From: Lachnoclostridium sp. An14 | GTDB lineage: Bacteria > Bacillota > Clostridia > Lachnospirales > Lachnospiraceae | NCBI RefSeq assembly: GCF_002160755.1 | Contig: NZ_NFLE01000005.1 | Coordinates: 62,001 to 126,000, forward strand | Direction: 5' to 3' | DNA length: 64,000 bases | Part shown: piece by piece, positions 16,177 to 25,007 of the stretch | Numbering within the stretch: the first letter of the stretch is position 1 | How the letters are laid out: each line of letters starts with the position of its first letter | Notes under the pieces: model-generated | The model's input: only the letters and a program-made list of their open reading frames with translations | Databases searched by the model: none | Told to the model about the DNA's origin: nothing | Position numbers and translations under genes: made by a program

Positions 16177-18009
16177 TTGGGACGTATTAAACTTTTTGAA
16201 AACTGGGCTTTTAACCGGAATCTGCCGGAACCATTTGCTCAGGAAATTGGAAAAACAGGAAAGAAATACACAACAGAATTTGAATGCCTCTCCAGGCATA
16301 ACCACATGTTCAAGGGAAAGCGGGCAACGCTTCACGCAGCAACTCTTCAGGGCATTATGCATGCTGTCAACATCCTGACGGGAAAAGAAAATGGTGCGTT
16401 TGGTGTGCAAATCCAGAATGGAGATGTGAAACGATGCTATCTGGAGCATGAGCGGGCAAAAAACGGGGTTTCAGAGACCCATCTGTTAGTTTATGAACCG
16501 GCAAGCGGAGCCTGGAATGGGATGATTGCATCTGGTTCCACGCTGATCCATTATCCGCAGATTGGAGAGCGCGGGGCTTCCGGCTCTGAACTGTTTACCA
16601 TGCTGCTTTTTGCCAGCATTACACAGGAAATCCGCTATGATTCGGAATGCGAGGAGGGATTTAGCCAATTCCGCCAACAAATGGAACAAGGCTATCCTGA
16701 CATGGAAAAGGCTATGTGTGCGGCATTTATCCTCTGCGATAACTTTTATCGGAGAATTGAGAACGCGGAAACATTGAAGGGACAGGGACTGGTCTTTGAC
16801 GGGGGATGCCTTCAGGCTGGCAATCTTCCGTTTATCACGGCCGCTAAGTTGAAGAATGGCGAATACGCTTTGACCAAAACTTATTACGGGAATTTTTGTG
16901 TATTCCAGGAAAAGCAGACAAAAGAGCGGCCTACGATTCGTGATATTGCCGGGAAATATAAAAGAAACCATCCGCTGACGAAAGCGGAGGAAGAGTTGGT
17001 GCCGGCACTGCCGGAAAACTATGAGGTTTCCCCGGAAACGCTGGAAATCGTGGAAGCGGTCTGCCAGACCCCCATGCGGGTCTTTATGATGGCAGGAGAG
17101 GCCGGCACGGGAAAGACTACCAGCGCAAAAATGGCAGCGCAGCTTTTAGGTCTCCCTTATTACTTTTTTACCTGTGGAGAGGCCACAGATGAAGTGGATT
17201 TGGTGTCTTCCATGATTCCCAATACGGGGCGCAGGGATTCGGTTGTTCCAGCTGTTTTCCCATCGTTTCAAGATATGAAAATGGATCCGGCAACCGCTCT
17301 GGAGCGAGTCACCGGAATTTATGAGGAAGAAACGAAAGAGGAGGAGGCATTTCAGCGAATTTTAAAAACGCTGTACGAACAGGGCTACCAGTGCGGGCAA
17401 AAGGAAAAAGACTATGTTTTAGTGGAATCCAGCATTGTGACCGGATGCCGCAGGCCATCTTTGATTGAGATCCAGGAGCCTTCGGTCATTTCAAAGCCAG
17501 GAACCCTGGTAAAACTCAATGGCCTTTTAGATGACGGGGCAGCCATTACACTTACAAACGGCGAGATTGTGCATCGGAATCCGGACACGGTGATTATTTT
17601 GACCACCAACATGGATTACCGGGGCTGTAAGGGATTCAATGAATCGGTCCTATCCCGCATGCGGATGATTCTCTACTCTGAACCCTTAACACCGGAAGAA
17701 ATGGTCGCCAGAGTGCAAAAACGGGTAGGAAATGCCAATCAGGCGCTATTGGAAAAAATGGCGAAAACCGTATGCGAGATACAAAAGTATTGCCATAATG
17801 AAATGATCGCCGGCGGAGTATGCGGCTACCGGGAGTATGAGGACTGGGTTTGGGCCTATCTGATTCAAAAGGATGTGTGCAAGGCCGCCCTGCATACCGT
17901 GATCGCAAAAGCCTCTCCAAATAAGGAAGAACGGGATGAAATCTATAAAACACAGATTCTGACAAAGTTTCAGGAGAAGAATGAAACGCCCATCATGCAG
18001 GCGGCATAA
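16177..18009 (+). CDS. MoxR-type AAA+ ATPase with N-terminal extension
   Basis: A 610-residue protein. The first 285 residues are an unassigned domain rich in aromatic residues. The AAA+ core follows, with Walker A GEAGTGKTT (about residue 311), a region CGEATDEVDLVSSMIPNTG, the Walker B-like SLIEIQEPSVI, a sensor-1 segment VIILTTNMDYRG and an arginine-finger region ESVLSRMRMI. This is a MoxR/CbbQ/NorQ-like layout. Such ATPases act on or with vWA proteins, and the next gene encodes one. TTG 16177 follows AGGAGG by eight bases. The client of the pair is not evident from the sequence. Confidence 0.85.
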   Translation: MGRIKLFENWAFNRNLPEPFAQEIGKTGKKYTTEFECLSRHNHMFKGKRATLHAATLQGIMHAVNILTGKENGAFGVQIQNGDVKRCYLEHERAKNGVSETHLLVYEPASGAWNGMIASGSTLIHYPQIGERGASGSELFTMLLFASITQEIRYDSECEEGFSQFRQQMEQGYPDMEKAMCAAFILCDNFYRRIENAETLKGQGLVFDGGCLQAGNLPFITAAKLKNGEYALTKTYYGNFCVFQEKQTKERPTIRDIAGKYKRNHPLTKAEEELVPALPENYEVSPETLEIVEAVCQTPMRVFMMAGEAGTGKTTSAKMAAQLLGLPYYFFTCGEATDEVDLVSSMIPNTGRRDSVVPAVFPSFQDMKMDPATALERVTGIYEEETKEEEAFQRILKTLYEQGYQCGQKEKDYVLVESSIVTGCRRPSLIEIQEPSVISKPGTLVKLNGLLDDGAAITLTNGEIVHRNPDTVIILTTNMDYRGCKGFNESVLSRMRMILYSEPLTPEEMVARVQKRVGNANQALLEKMAKTVCEIQKYCHNEMIAGGVCGYREYEDWVWAYLIQKDVCKAALHTVIAKASPNKEERDEIYKTQILTKFQEKNETPIMQAA

Positions 18010-18023
18010 ACAGGAGGGAGAAT

Positions 18024-20129
18024 TTGAATACAAGAAACAGGACGGCTGATTTTAGGAAACGGCTGAAAATCCGAAAAGAGCAGATTATAGACCAGGAACT
18101 ATTTGTTTCTGAAGCCTACCGGGCGCCTCTCTGGCGCCTGGCAAAGGCGTTGGGCCAAAAGCCTTTTGTAACACTCGTAATCTTTTATGATGAGAGTCCG
18201 GGAAGCCAGGCTGCCTTTACCGATGGGAGCCAGATTACTCTGAATACAGGGAATCCGATTTCCCTGACTTTTCCCAGCAGGGAGGGAAGGGCCATAAGCC
18301 ATGAAGGACTGATTGCCCATGAATGCGGTCATATTCGCTGCTCGGATTTTAACCGGCGGTCACAGTATGTGAACGGGTTCCAAAAAGGTCTTTGCTACCC
18401 GGCGGTTCCAGAGCAGCATGACGCGGCAGACCGGAGAGCCTGGAAAGAAATGAAGGAATATCTGGAGCAAAAAAATCCCGTTGCTGTATTCTGGATCCGG
18501 AAAATAGCGGCCCATCTGAACAATATTCTGGAAGACGTCTATATTGAGGCGTTTATGTGCCGGGAATATCCCGGCACGGTGCGAAATGCAATTCAGAAGA
18601 ATGCAGAAATCATCATCCGTAAGATTCCATCCCTGCAGGAGCGAAACGCGGCGGACAGCAGCGAACTTGACATCATGATAGACTTGATTTTTCGCTATGC
18701 GCGGGCTGGAAAAACCGATGAAGAAGCAACATATCCAAAGCGATATCAGAATTGTCTGAACCGCTGTAAACGCTGGATTGACGATTCCACCAGAAACGAT
18801 GACCCGGATATCCGCTACCACGCCACCAATCAGCTGATATTAAAGCTTTGGAAGTATATAAAAAAGGTGATTTACAGCGCAGACGCACAGATTGAAAAAG
18901 AGCAAATCAATCCAGCACAATTACAAAAATGGCTGGATGAATACTGGAAAGACAAGGTGCACTGGGTGAGTTTGTCGGAAGCAGCAGCGGAAAGAGAAAG
19001 TGTGTCCGAACCACCAGAAGGGTGGAGCGGAAGCCTGGAGGGGACACCTTCCATTAAGAAATCGACGAAGAACGAGGTGCCGGACGGACAAATGGCGGAT
19101 TCCCAAAGGCCGAATCCGAGTGGGAGCAAGGAACAAGCGGGTACCGATGAGAGAGCAGACAATCAGAAGGGGAACGACCTTTGGAACATCTTAAATGACC
19201 TGCCAAAGGCCTTAAACCAGCTGGCCAGTTCTATGGAGGCCAGGGAGGAGGAGAGTGAGCGAAAGAATGTTCTTCAAGAGGAGCTAAAGGACATTCCCCA
19301 AAACAAAATCCATGCAGGCCGTCGTTACCAGTTTCACCGTGAGATTGATATTTCTGAAAATTCATTCCGTAATTACCATAGGATAGCTGGGGAGAGCAGG
19401 CATACTGCAAAGCGCCTGGAAAAACTTGCGGAGGAGATTCTGCAGCGGAAGGAAGGAGGAACCTTAAAAGGCCTTTACATGGGAAAACGGTTAAGCAGGG
19501 GAGAACTCTACCGAAGAGATGGAAAGCTGTTTGAGAAGAAATTACTTCCAGAGGAAGAGCCTTCCCTTGCATTTGCGGTTTTAGTGGACGTTTCCGGCTC
19601 CATGAATGGCGAACGGATTGAGAACGCACGAAAGACAGCGCTGGCGCTTTACTGGTTTTGTGAGGCATTAAGCATTCCTGTTCTGGTATATGGTCACAGT
19701 ACTCACGATACCTATTGTTTTTCAGCGGACGAAGTCGTGGATATCTGCTCCTACGCGGAGTTTGACTCCATTGATGGAAATGATGCGGTTCGGATTGCCG
19801 GAATGGAAACCATTGGCTGCAATCGGGATGGTGCGGCATTGCGCTATGTGGGAGAGCGGCTGTCAAAGCGGGAGGAGGAAGTAAAAATCCTTATCCTGAT
19901 TTCCGACGGTAAGCCAAATGGGAAAGGATATTCCGGGGAACCGGCACGAAAGGACCTGCTTGAAACGAAACATTGCCTGGAAAAAAGGGGGATACATCTC
20001 TTTGCTGCGGCAATCGGGGAAGACAGGGAATTAATTGAGAACATTTATCAGAACGGTTTTTTGAATATTTCTGATTTGGAGACCATGCCGGTAAAGCTGA
20101 GCAAACTTTTAATGGCCTATTTGCGCTAA
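18024..20129 (+). CDS. HExxH metallopeptidase-like/vWA-domain protein, partner of the MoxR ATPase
   Basis: A 701-residue protein. Near residue 96 it has LIAHECGHIRCSDF, an HExxH zinc-protease signature, and further helices with NILEDVYIEAFMCREYPG as found in VWA-CoxE/CobT-like proteins with an inactive or active peptidase-like half. A low-complexity Ser/Glu/Gly region spans residues about 315-385. The C-terminal vWA domain has the MIDAS motif DVSGSMNG (near residue 521), then LILISDGKPNGKG. It starts at TTG 18024, with GGAGGG upstream, 15 bases after the MoxR gene. The pair probably forms a remodelling complex of the MoxR-vWA type. Whether the HExxH site cleaves anything is unknown. Confidence 0.8.
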   Translation: MNTRNRTADFRKRLKIRKEQIIDQELFVSEAYRAPLWRLAKALGQKPFVTLVIFYDESPGSQAAFTDGSQITLNTGNPISLTFPSREGRAISHEGLIAHECGHIRCSDFNRRSQYVNGFQKGLCYPAVPEQHDAADRRAWKEMKEYLEQKNPVAVFWIRKIAAHLNNILEDVYIEAFMCREYPGTVRNAIQKNAEIIIRKIPSLQERNAADSSELDIMIDLIFRYARAGKTDEEATYPKRYQNCLNRCKRWIDDSTRNDDPDIRYHATNQLILKLWKYIKKVIYSADAQIEKEQINPAQLQKWLDEYWKDKVHWVSLSEAAAERESVSEPPEGWSGSLEGTPSIKKSTKNEVPDGQMADSQRPNPSGSKEQAGTDERADNQKGNDLWNILNDLPKALNQLASSMEAREEESERKNVLQEELKDIPQNKIHAGRRYQFHREIDISENSFRNYHRIAGESRHTAKRLEKLAEEILQRKEGGTLKGLYMGKRLSRGELYRRDGKLFEKKLLPEEEPSLAFAVLVDVSGSMNGERIENARKTALALYWFCEALSIPVLVYGHSTHDTYCFSADEVVDICSYAEFDSIDGNDAVRIAGMETIGCNRDGAALRYVGERLSKREEEVKILILISDGKPNGKGYSGEPARKDLLETKHCLEKRGIHLFAAAIGEDRELIENIYQNGFLNISDLETMPVKLSKLLMAYLR

Positions 20130-20141
20130 AGGAGGAAACGG

Positions 20142-20852
20142 ATGAAGCAGAACGAAAAGAAAGAAAAGGACTGGTCCAAAGAGGAGTCCTGGCAGATTGC
20201 GGTATATAAGACGGATAAGGCATTGCTGGAATTGTGCGACAGCCTGAAACCGTCCTCCAGGCTCTTCCCGGCCCACATCCATGCGTCCGGAGAAAAGTCA
20301 GAGGGAGGGGAACGCTCCTTAATCCGTGTCAATATGCTGGATTACAGCAATGGCACCGGAGAAAATAAAATTTCTGTATCCGATAATTTAACGCCGGAGG
20401 ATGTCCGGTATATTTATTCCGTACTGTTCAGCCACCTGTTGGACTTTGACTTCCATCAGGAAAAGATTTTTGGCGATCCGAATGAAAACGGGCAAAGTAT
20501 TGTGCGCAAGATGACGATTAGCCGATATGATCTGGACAGCCAGGGAGAAATCCGAAGGTATCCATGGTATGTAGAAATTCAAAATGGAGTTGGAACCATG
20601 GCATACAATGCCAATGGCGGAAGCTATTGCGAAAAGGGGACCTATCAATGTCAAAAGAAAGTTTCAATATACTTAAACGACCGGGATATGTTTGCTCTTT
20701 TCGCACGGGCAGAAGCCTACATCCGAGCCTTTGAGCTGGAATATGCCTTCCGACAGAACCGGATTGGGAACTTTACCAGCTTGTACTATCTGCTGAAGCA
20801 GGAAATCCAGCAGATTCCGGAATATTTGCAGGAAGGGGAGCTGGCGGCATAA
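20142..20852 (+). CDS. Hypothetical protein following the MoxR/vWA pair
   Basis: A 236-residue soluble protein, ATG 20142 with AAGGAGG upstream, 13 bases after the vWA gene. It has a mixed alpha/beta composition (ISVSDNLTPEDVRYIYSVLF, GQSIVRKMTISRYD, YPWYVEIQNGVGTMAY) and no recognised domain. Its tight spacing marks it as the third member of the MoxR-vWA operon. It may be the client or adaptor, which is inference from position. Confidence 0.65.
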   Translation: MKQNEKKEKDWSKEESWQIAVYKTDKALLELCDSLKPSSRLFPAHIHASGEKSEGGERSLIRVNMLDYSNGTGENKISVSDNLTPEDVRYIYSVLFSHLLDFDFHQEKIFGDPNENGQSIVRKMTISRYDLDSQGEIRRYPWYVEIQNGVGTMAYNANGGSYCEKGTYQCQKKVSIYLNDRDMFALFARAEAYIRAFELEYAFRQNRIGNFTSLYYLLKQEIQQIPEYLQEGELAA

Positions 20853-20959
20853 CCGGACATACGGTATAGGGGTAGGAGTTCATTGTTTGTTCACCGTAAA
20901 AATGTGGAAACTTTCAAGAGAATATGATATGATAAAGAAAACGGAGGAGATGATACAGC

Positions 20960-21946
20960 TTGCCAGAAGCAACGATTGCAAAACATATCCGTGTAGCAGA
21001 CGATAAAGCAAACTATGACGCAGCATGTAAACGGCTGTTGTCTGAAAAGATTATTTTGGCATGGATCATGAAACATTGTCTGGAAGAATTCCGCAATTTT
21101 GATGTTGATGAGATTGCTCAGAAATACATCGAAGGACAGCCTCAGGTTGCGGATATTCCAGTAAATCCAGATGAAGGGGAGCTTGATAATCACCCAATGA
21201 TTTCCGGCATGGAAACAGAGGATGTGACCATGACAGAGGGCCTGGTAACCTATGATATCCGTTTCAGGGCAGTGGTCCCGGTGTCAGGGGAATTGATCCA
21301 GCTCATTATCAATATTGAGGCGCAAAACGATTTTTATCCAGGGTATCCCTTAATCAAACGAGGGATTTACTATTGCAGCAGGATGATTTCTTCCCAGTAT
21401 GGGAAAGAGTTTACAGAATCCCATTACGAAAAGATCAAAAAGGTCTACAGTATTTGGATTTGCATGAATCCTCCTAAAAACCGTGAGAATACCATTACGC
21501 GGTATTATGTTGAGGAAGAGAATCTTGTTGGAAAGGTAAAAGAAGAGAAGCGCAATTACGATTTGCTGACAGCAGTGATGATTTGTCTGGGCCAGCCGGA
21601 AGATTTGGATGAAGCCGGCGTTTTAAGATTATTGAACGTGCTTCTTTCTACCGAAACGAAACCGGAAGAAAAGTGTCATATATTAGAAAATGATTTCTTG
21701 ATTAAGATGACTCAAAGCTTAGAAAGTGAGGTGTCGCTTATGTGTAATCTTAGTGAAGGCGTTGAGAGAAAAGGGATTGAAAAGGGGATTCAGCAAGGAA
21801 TTCAGCGGGGAAAAATATACGGTGTAATTGAAGCGTACCGTGACCAGGGAATGCCCGAAGCAGAAATTTTAAAATGGATTCAGAAAAAATTTACAATGAC
21901 CGTGGATGAAGCCAAAGAATATATGGCGCACGAAGATGGAAAGTAA
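20960..21946 (+). CDS. Rpn/PD-(D/E)xK nuclease-family (transposase-like) protein
   Basis: A 328-residue protein of the type annotated as PD-(D/E)xK nuclease family transposase or Rpn recombination-promoting nuclease in Lachnospiraceae. Visible features are the N-terminal DKANYDAACKRLLSEKIILAW, a core TYDIRFRAVVP…QLIINIEAQNDFYPGYPLIK (D…ExQ catalytic strand) with RGIYYCSRMIS, and a Gly-Ile-Gln-rich C-terminal tail (RKGIEKGIQQGIQRGKIYG). It starts at TTG 20960, with GGAGG about 11 bases upstream, and is a single gene. The last part is repeated in decayed form just downstream. Confidence 0.8.
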   Translation: MPEATIAKHIRVADDKANYDAACKRLLSEKIILAWIMKHCLEEFRNFDVDEIAQKYIEGQPQVADIPVNPDEGELDNHPMISGMETEDVTMTEGLVTYDIRFRAVVPVSGELIQLIINIEAQNDFYPGYPLIKRGIYYCSRMISSQYGKEFTESHYEKIKKVYSIWICMNPPKNRENTITRYYVEEENLVGKVKEEKRNYDLLTAVMICLGQPEDLDEAGVLRLLNVLLSTETKPEEKCHILENDFLIKMTQSLESEVSLMCNLSEGVERKGIEKGIQQGIQRGKIYGVIEAYRDQGMPEAEILKWIQKKFTMTVDEAKEYMAHEDGK

Positions 21947-21994
21947 TCATGGTGCTCTGATTGTATTAAGTCAAATTGGGCCGGATAATCTTTT

Positions 21995-22232
21995 TTCAAA
22001 ATGATTTCTCAATTAAGATAGCTTAATACTTAGAAAATGAGGTATTGCCATGTGTAATCTTAGTGAAGGCGTTGAGAGAAAAGGGATTGAAAAGGGAAGA
22101 ATTTATGGGACGATTGAAGTGTATCGAGATGATAAACTGCCGGAAGATGAGATTTTAAAGAGAATTCGGCAGAAGTTCTCGTTAACTGAAGATGAGGCAA
22201 AGGAATATATGGCGTATAGAGAATGCGTATAA
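21995..22232 (+). pseudogene. Decayed partial duplicate of the Rpn-type nuclease C-terminus
   Basis: The tail of the preceding gene is repeated here. Positions 22051-22096 match 21741-21786 over 46 bases. The 55 bases before them are recognisably related but degenerate. A short frame (22050-22232) still encodes MCNLSEGVERKGIEKG and DEAKEYMAY, matching the parent's end. Lacking the catalytic core, it cannot act as a nuclease. Confidence 0.75.
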
Positions 22233-22261
22233 AAAGCGTTAATTATTCTCCATGCAAAGTA

Positions 22262-22300
22262 AGAAAAGCGGCAGAGTACTTGGGACTTTGCCGCTTTTCT
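22262..22300 (+). other. Perfect 12-bp hairpin, possible bidirectional terminator
   Basis: AGAAAAGCGGCA and TGCCGCTTTTCT are exact inverted copies around a 15-base loop. The TTTTCT lies inside the stem and the sequence that follows is AAAAAT, so it could also end transcription from the other strand. Confidence 0.5.
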
Positions 22301-22325
22301 AAAAATATTAGGATGCGTATCAATC

Positions 22326-22354
22326 AGGCAGAGCAAATAAACTCTGCCTTTTTC
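22326..22354 (+). terminator. Intrinsic terminator or attenuator before the zinc-ribbon gene
   Basis: AGGCAGAG pairs with CTCTGCCT around an eight-base loop and is followed by TTTTC. It lies only nine bases before the ribosome site of the gene at 22380. Confidence 0.65.
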
Positions 22355-22379
22355 TATGCAGACAGGAGGGAGTGCATGT

Positions 22380-22583
22380 ATGGCAAAGGTCCGTTATTTG
22401 AATGAATCTTGTAACATTTGTGGAAAGAGGATTAACAGCTGGGATAAACGTATATCCAAAACACTGACCTATCGGTATCCATGCTGTGAAAGCTGCATTG
22501 CAGCAGAATATGATATGACGGTGGAGGCTTTACGAAATCGGATGGAGCATTACTTTGATATAAGACCATGTCAGGGCATATAG
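22380..22583 (+). CDS. Small zinc-ribbon protein
   Basis: A 67-residue protein with CNICGKRI and, 23 residues on, CCESC, together a likely zinc-binding knuckle pair (ESCNICG…YPCCESCIAAEYDM). ATG 22380 has AGGAGGG ten bases upstream. It lies nine bases before a cysteine-rich gene and is probably co-expressed with it. Function unknown. Confidence 0.65.
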   Translation: MAKVRYLNESCNICGKRINSWDKRISKTLTYRYPCCESCIAAEYDMTVEALRNRMEHYFDIRPCQGI

Positions 22584-22592
22584 GAGGAACAA

Positions 22593-23777
22593 ATGAAATA
22601 TCGGTACAATGAGCTGACAAAGCGGCTTTTAAACGAGGGATATACAGCGGAACATTATCCCGATTATGTCACCATACAGGACTGGAAAAAGGATTTGGAT
22701 AACTTTTATGGCGGATTTTCCTACCAGCCATGGTGGATCTATAAACAGACATTCCGAACTCCCTGCGGCCTGCAGGTACAGGGCCTGCATGCAATGAGTT
22801 CAATGTCATTTAGGGGACTTGACTGGACCTATGAGAATGATCTGGCGTGTATCCATTGTCCATATAAACGGACAGACTGCGAAAAACGGCATCCATATTT
22901 AAGGGAGGGAAGCGGTGTACTGAAGGATTGGTGCAATGTACATCTGACAGGAGAACCGTATTCTTACGAAGGCAGCGTGGAGGAACTGCGAAAAATACGA
23001 GAGGATGAAATTCATCAGCAAAAATTAAGCTTTATTTTGCAGAAAAATGGGAGAGCATGTGAAAAGTTAATGCGCTATGATCCGTCTGAAGATTGTTGGA
23101 AGATGGAATATGACCCTGCAGACTGCGCCCGTTTTCGCTGCAGTGGATTTTGCCCCATGAAAGGGAGAGAACTGGAACAAAAGCGGGGAAATGTCTTTTA
23201 TGATTTAAAAATAACAGGAAGGGATTACTCGAAAGATGGAACGTTGTTTGAGGGAGAGCGCTTTACCAGGATAACGAAAGGAATTCGGGCATTGGCTTAT
23301 CCGGTCAGTTTGGATATCTGTAAAGCATATTCCAGACTATGTAAGGATGAAATTAATTGGCGGGTATATAATCAGTATCACAGGGAATTATTTTTCGCGG
23401 AATATCACAGCAGGGATTTTTCTGTGGAGGTACTGAACATACGTGCAGAGCAGCGGGAAAGCAGGGATTTACTCCAGGATTTGGAAGAGATCCGGGCCGG
23501 TATTACGATTTGCCATGCATCAGATCAAGAAAAACAGGAAATACAGGAGAAACGAGAGCGCAGGACACGGGCCAGGAAAATAAAGTTGAAACGCTTGGAG
23601 AAGAAAATACTGGATAAAGGCTATGAGAACTTACCGCCGCATTCTATCGACCGCGTGCATGCAGACAAATGGCTTGGCGAAGAACGGCTGAAAGAGCTTG
23701 ACAGGTTGCGGGAACAGAGGCTGAGGGAAGAACAAGATAAGCCGGTTCAGTTGAGTTTGTTTGGGGATAAAGAATAA
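22593..23777 (+). CDS. Cysteine-rich hypothetical protein ending in a sliding-clamp-binding motif
   Basis: A 394-residue protein with AGGAGG before ATG 22593. The central part carries several cysteine clusters (CIHCPYKRTDCEKRHPY, DCARFRCSGFCPMKG) that could bind a metal or an iron-sulfur cluster. A long Glu/Lys/Arg-rich helical region follows (residues about 290-345). The last residues are VQLSLFG; QLSLF is the canonical bacterial beta-clamp-binding pentapeptide. The same motif ends the PcfK-like protein at 36050. The protein is probably tied to DNA replication or repair of the element, but no family is recognised. Confidence 0.65.
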   Translation: MKYRYNELTKRLLNEGYTAEHYPDYVTIQDWKKDLDNFYGGFSYQPWWIYKQTFRTPCGLQVQGLHAMSSMSFRGLDWTYENDLACIHCPYKRTDCEKRHPYLREGSGVLKDWCNVHLTGEPYSYEGSVEELRKIREDEIHQQKLSFILQKNGRACEKLMRYDPSEDCWKMEYDPADCARFRCSGFCPMKGRELEQKRGNVFYDLKITGRDYSKDGTLFEGERFTRITKGIRALAYPVSLDICKAYSRLCKDEINWRVYNQYHRELFFAEYHSRDFSVEVLNIRAEQRESRDLLQDLEEIRAGITICHASDQEKQEIQEKRERRTRARKIKLKRLEKKILDKGYENLPPHSIDRVHADKWLGEERLKELDRLREQRLREEQDKPVQLSLFGDKE

Positions 23778-23787
23778 AAGATTGATG

Positions 23788-23817
23788 TTGACGCCGAACA
23801 TATGTTTTGCCCATAAT
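23788..23817 (+). promoter_or_regulatory. Predicted promoter
   Basis: TTGACG (23788-23793) and CATAAT (23812-23817) with an 18-base spacer, placed 56 bases before the ATG at 23873. Confidence 0.5.
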
Positions 23818-23872
23818 ATATACAGGCTTGTAGAGAATAAAAAGCGAATATATGATAAGAGGTGAAGCTATT

Positions 23873-24172
23873 ATGGAAAAAACAGTTGAAAATGTACTGG
23901 AGATATTTAAGGACTACATTGCTTCCAGTCCATTTATTGATGTGTGCCGGACAAAATTTGGATATGTACTTCTTCATTACAGCCCAGAACGAGATGAAAT
24001 TATGTATACGCCGGAAATTATTCATACTGGAGATGAAATGCTGCAAACTCTGCGTGAGGAGATCATTTTGGATGTGATAGGTGAAACAGATCACGATTTG
24101 GAAACGGCCTCAAAAGAAGAGTTGGAAGAGATTGAGAAACGTCTTTCCCCGTATCTGGAACGTTTTTCTTGA
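23873..24172 (+). CDS. Small acidic hypothetical protein
   Basis: A 99-residue protein, ATG 23873 with GAGGTG upstream and its own predicted promoter. It is acidic and helical at the C-terminus (KEELEEIEKRLSPYLERF), with a short beta section (CRTKFGYVLLHYSPERDEIM). No family is recognised. It lies alone between the cysteine-rich gene and the transport island. Confidence 0.55.
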   Translation: MEKTVENVLEIFKDYIASSPFIDVCRTKFGYVLLHYSPERDEIMYTPEIIHTGDEMLQTLREEIILDVIGETDHDLETASKEELEEIEKRLSPYLERFS

Positions 24173-24259
24173 ATCGCAGCAATATAATTCTTTAGAATTA
24201 GTATGCAAAATGAACTTCAAATGAATAGAATCTCGTCCTTTTTATTGGTTGAAAAGCAG

Positions 24260-24326
24260 ATAAAAAGTCTGATTGGAATAAAAAAGACTGATTGGAGCGG
24301 AAAAGATTTTTAAGGTCTGCTATGAT
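24260..24326 (+). promoter_or_regulatory. Tandem direct-repeat operator and promoter of the ECF operon
   Basis: Two copies of a roughly 18-base repeat lie head to tail: ATAAAAAGTCTGATTGGA (24260-24277) and ATAAAAAAGACTGATTGGA (24278-24296), 19 bases apart and followed by GCGG. A TATGAT -10 box sits at 24321 with no good -35, which fits an activator-dependent promoter. The same arrangement recurs at 28063-28100. The natural candidate for binding is the AraC-type regulator encoded in between. Confidence 0.65.
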
Positions 24327-24333
24327 GATTACG

Positions 24334-24355
24334 GAAAGCGCCGAAGGGCGCTTTC
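24334..24355 (+). other. 5' UTR hairpin of the ECF operon
   Basis: GAAAGCGCC and GGCGCTTTC form a nine-base-pair stem with a GAAG loop, shortly after the predicted transcript start. No T-tract follows, so it is more likely a stabilising structure than a terminator. Confidence 0.5.
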
Positions 24356-24401
24356 AAAAAGTCTGCAAGTTAGCGTGCTCTAACCAAAGGAGGAATGTTC
24401 A

Positions 24402-25007
24402 ATGTCTGAAGTGAGTACGGACAAAAAACTGAAAGGAAAAGACCTCATTACCATCGGTATCTTTTCCGCAATCTACTTTGTCATCAACTTTGCCTTCATG
24501 CTTCTGGGGGGTATTCACCCTGTTCTTTGGATGCTGATGCCCGGCTTCATTGCTGTGTTTGCAGGCATTCCTTTTATGCTGATGGTCGCAAAGGTTCAAA
24601 AACTGGGTGCAGTTTTCCTGATGGGGCTTATCACTGCTCTTATCTATTTTGCCACTGGACAATTTACCCTGGTAATTCTGATCTCGATGGCTTCTACCTG
24701 TATTTTGGCCGAAGTTGTCCGAGCTGTGACTAAGTATAACAGCTTCAAGGGAAATTCGATTGCCTATGTGATTTTTTCGCTGGGAATGGTTGGTTCTCCC
24801 CTTCCCATCTGGTTGTTTAAGGCCGATTTCTTGGCGCAGATTACAGAACAGGGAATGCCCGCTGATTATGTTGCGGCAGTTGAAGCTCTGTCGTCCAATG
24901 CAATGTTAATCGTTCTGTTTGTTGCTCCAATCATCGGCGGTATCATCGGAGCATTTATTGCCAGAGGTCTGTTCAAAAAGCACTTTGTAAAGGCAGGAAT
25001 TGTGTGA
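24402..25007 (+). CDS. MptD/Trep_Strep-family ECF transporter substrate-binding (S) component
   Basis: A 201-residue integral membrane protein with about five or six hydrophobic helices, after a short charged N-terminus containing GKDLITIGIFSAIYFVINF. This is typical of the Trep_Strep (TIGR02185)/MptD family of ECF S components. It would bind the substrate and dock on the T component and ATPase encoded next. The stop overlaps the next start (TGATGA). ATG 24402 has AAAGGAGG upstream. The substrate cannot be read from the sequence; the neighbours suggest metal or siderophore import. Confidence 0.85.
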   Translation: MSEVSTDKKLKGKDLITIGIFSAIYFVINFAFMLLGGIHPVLWMLMPGFIAVFAGIPFMLMVAKVQKLGAVFLMGLITALIYFATGQFTLVILISMASTCILAEVVRAVTKYNSFKGNSIAYVIFSLGMVGSPLPIWLFKADFLAQITEQGMPADYVAAVEALSSNAMLIVLFVAPIIGGIIGAFIARGLFKKHFVKAGIV

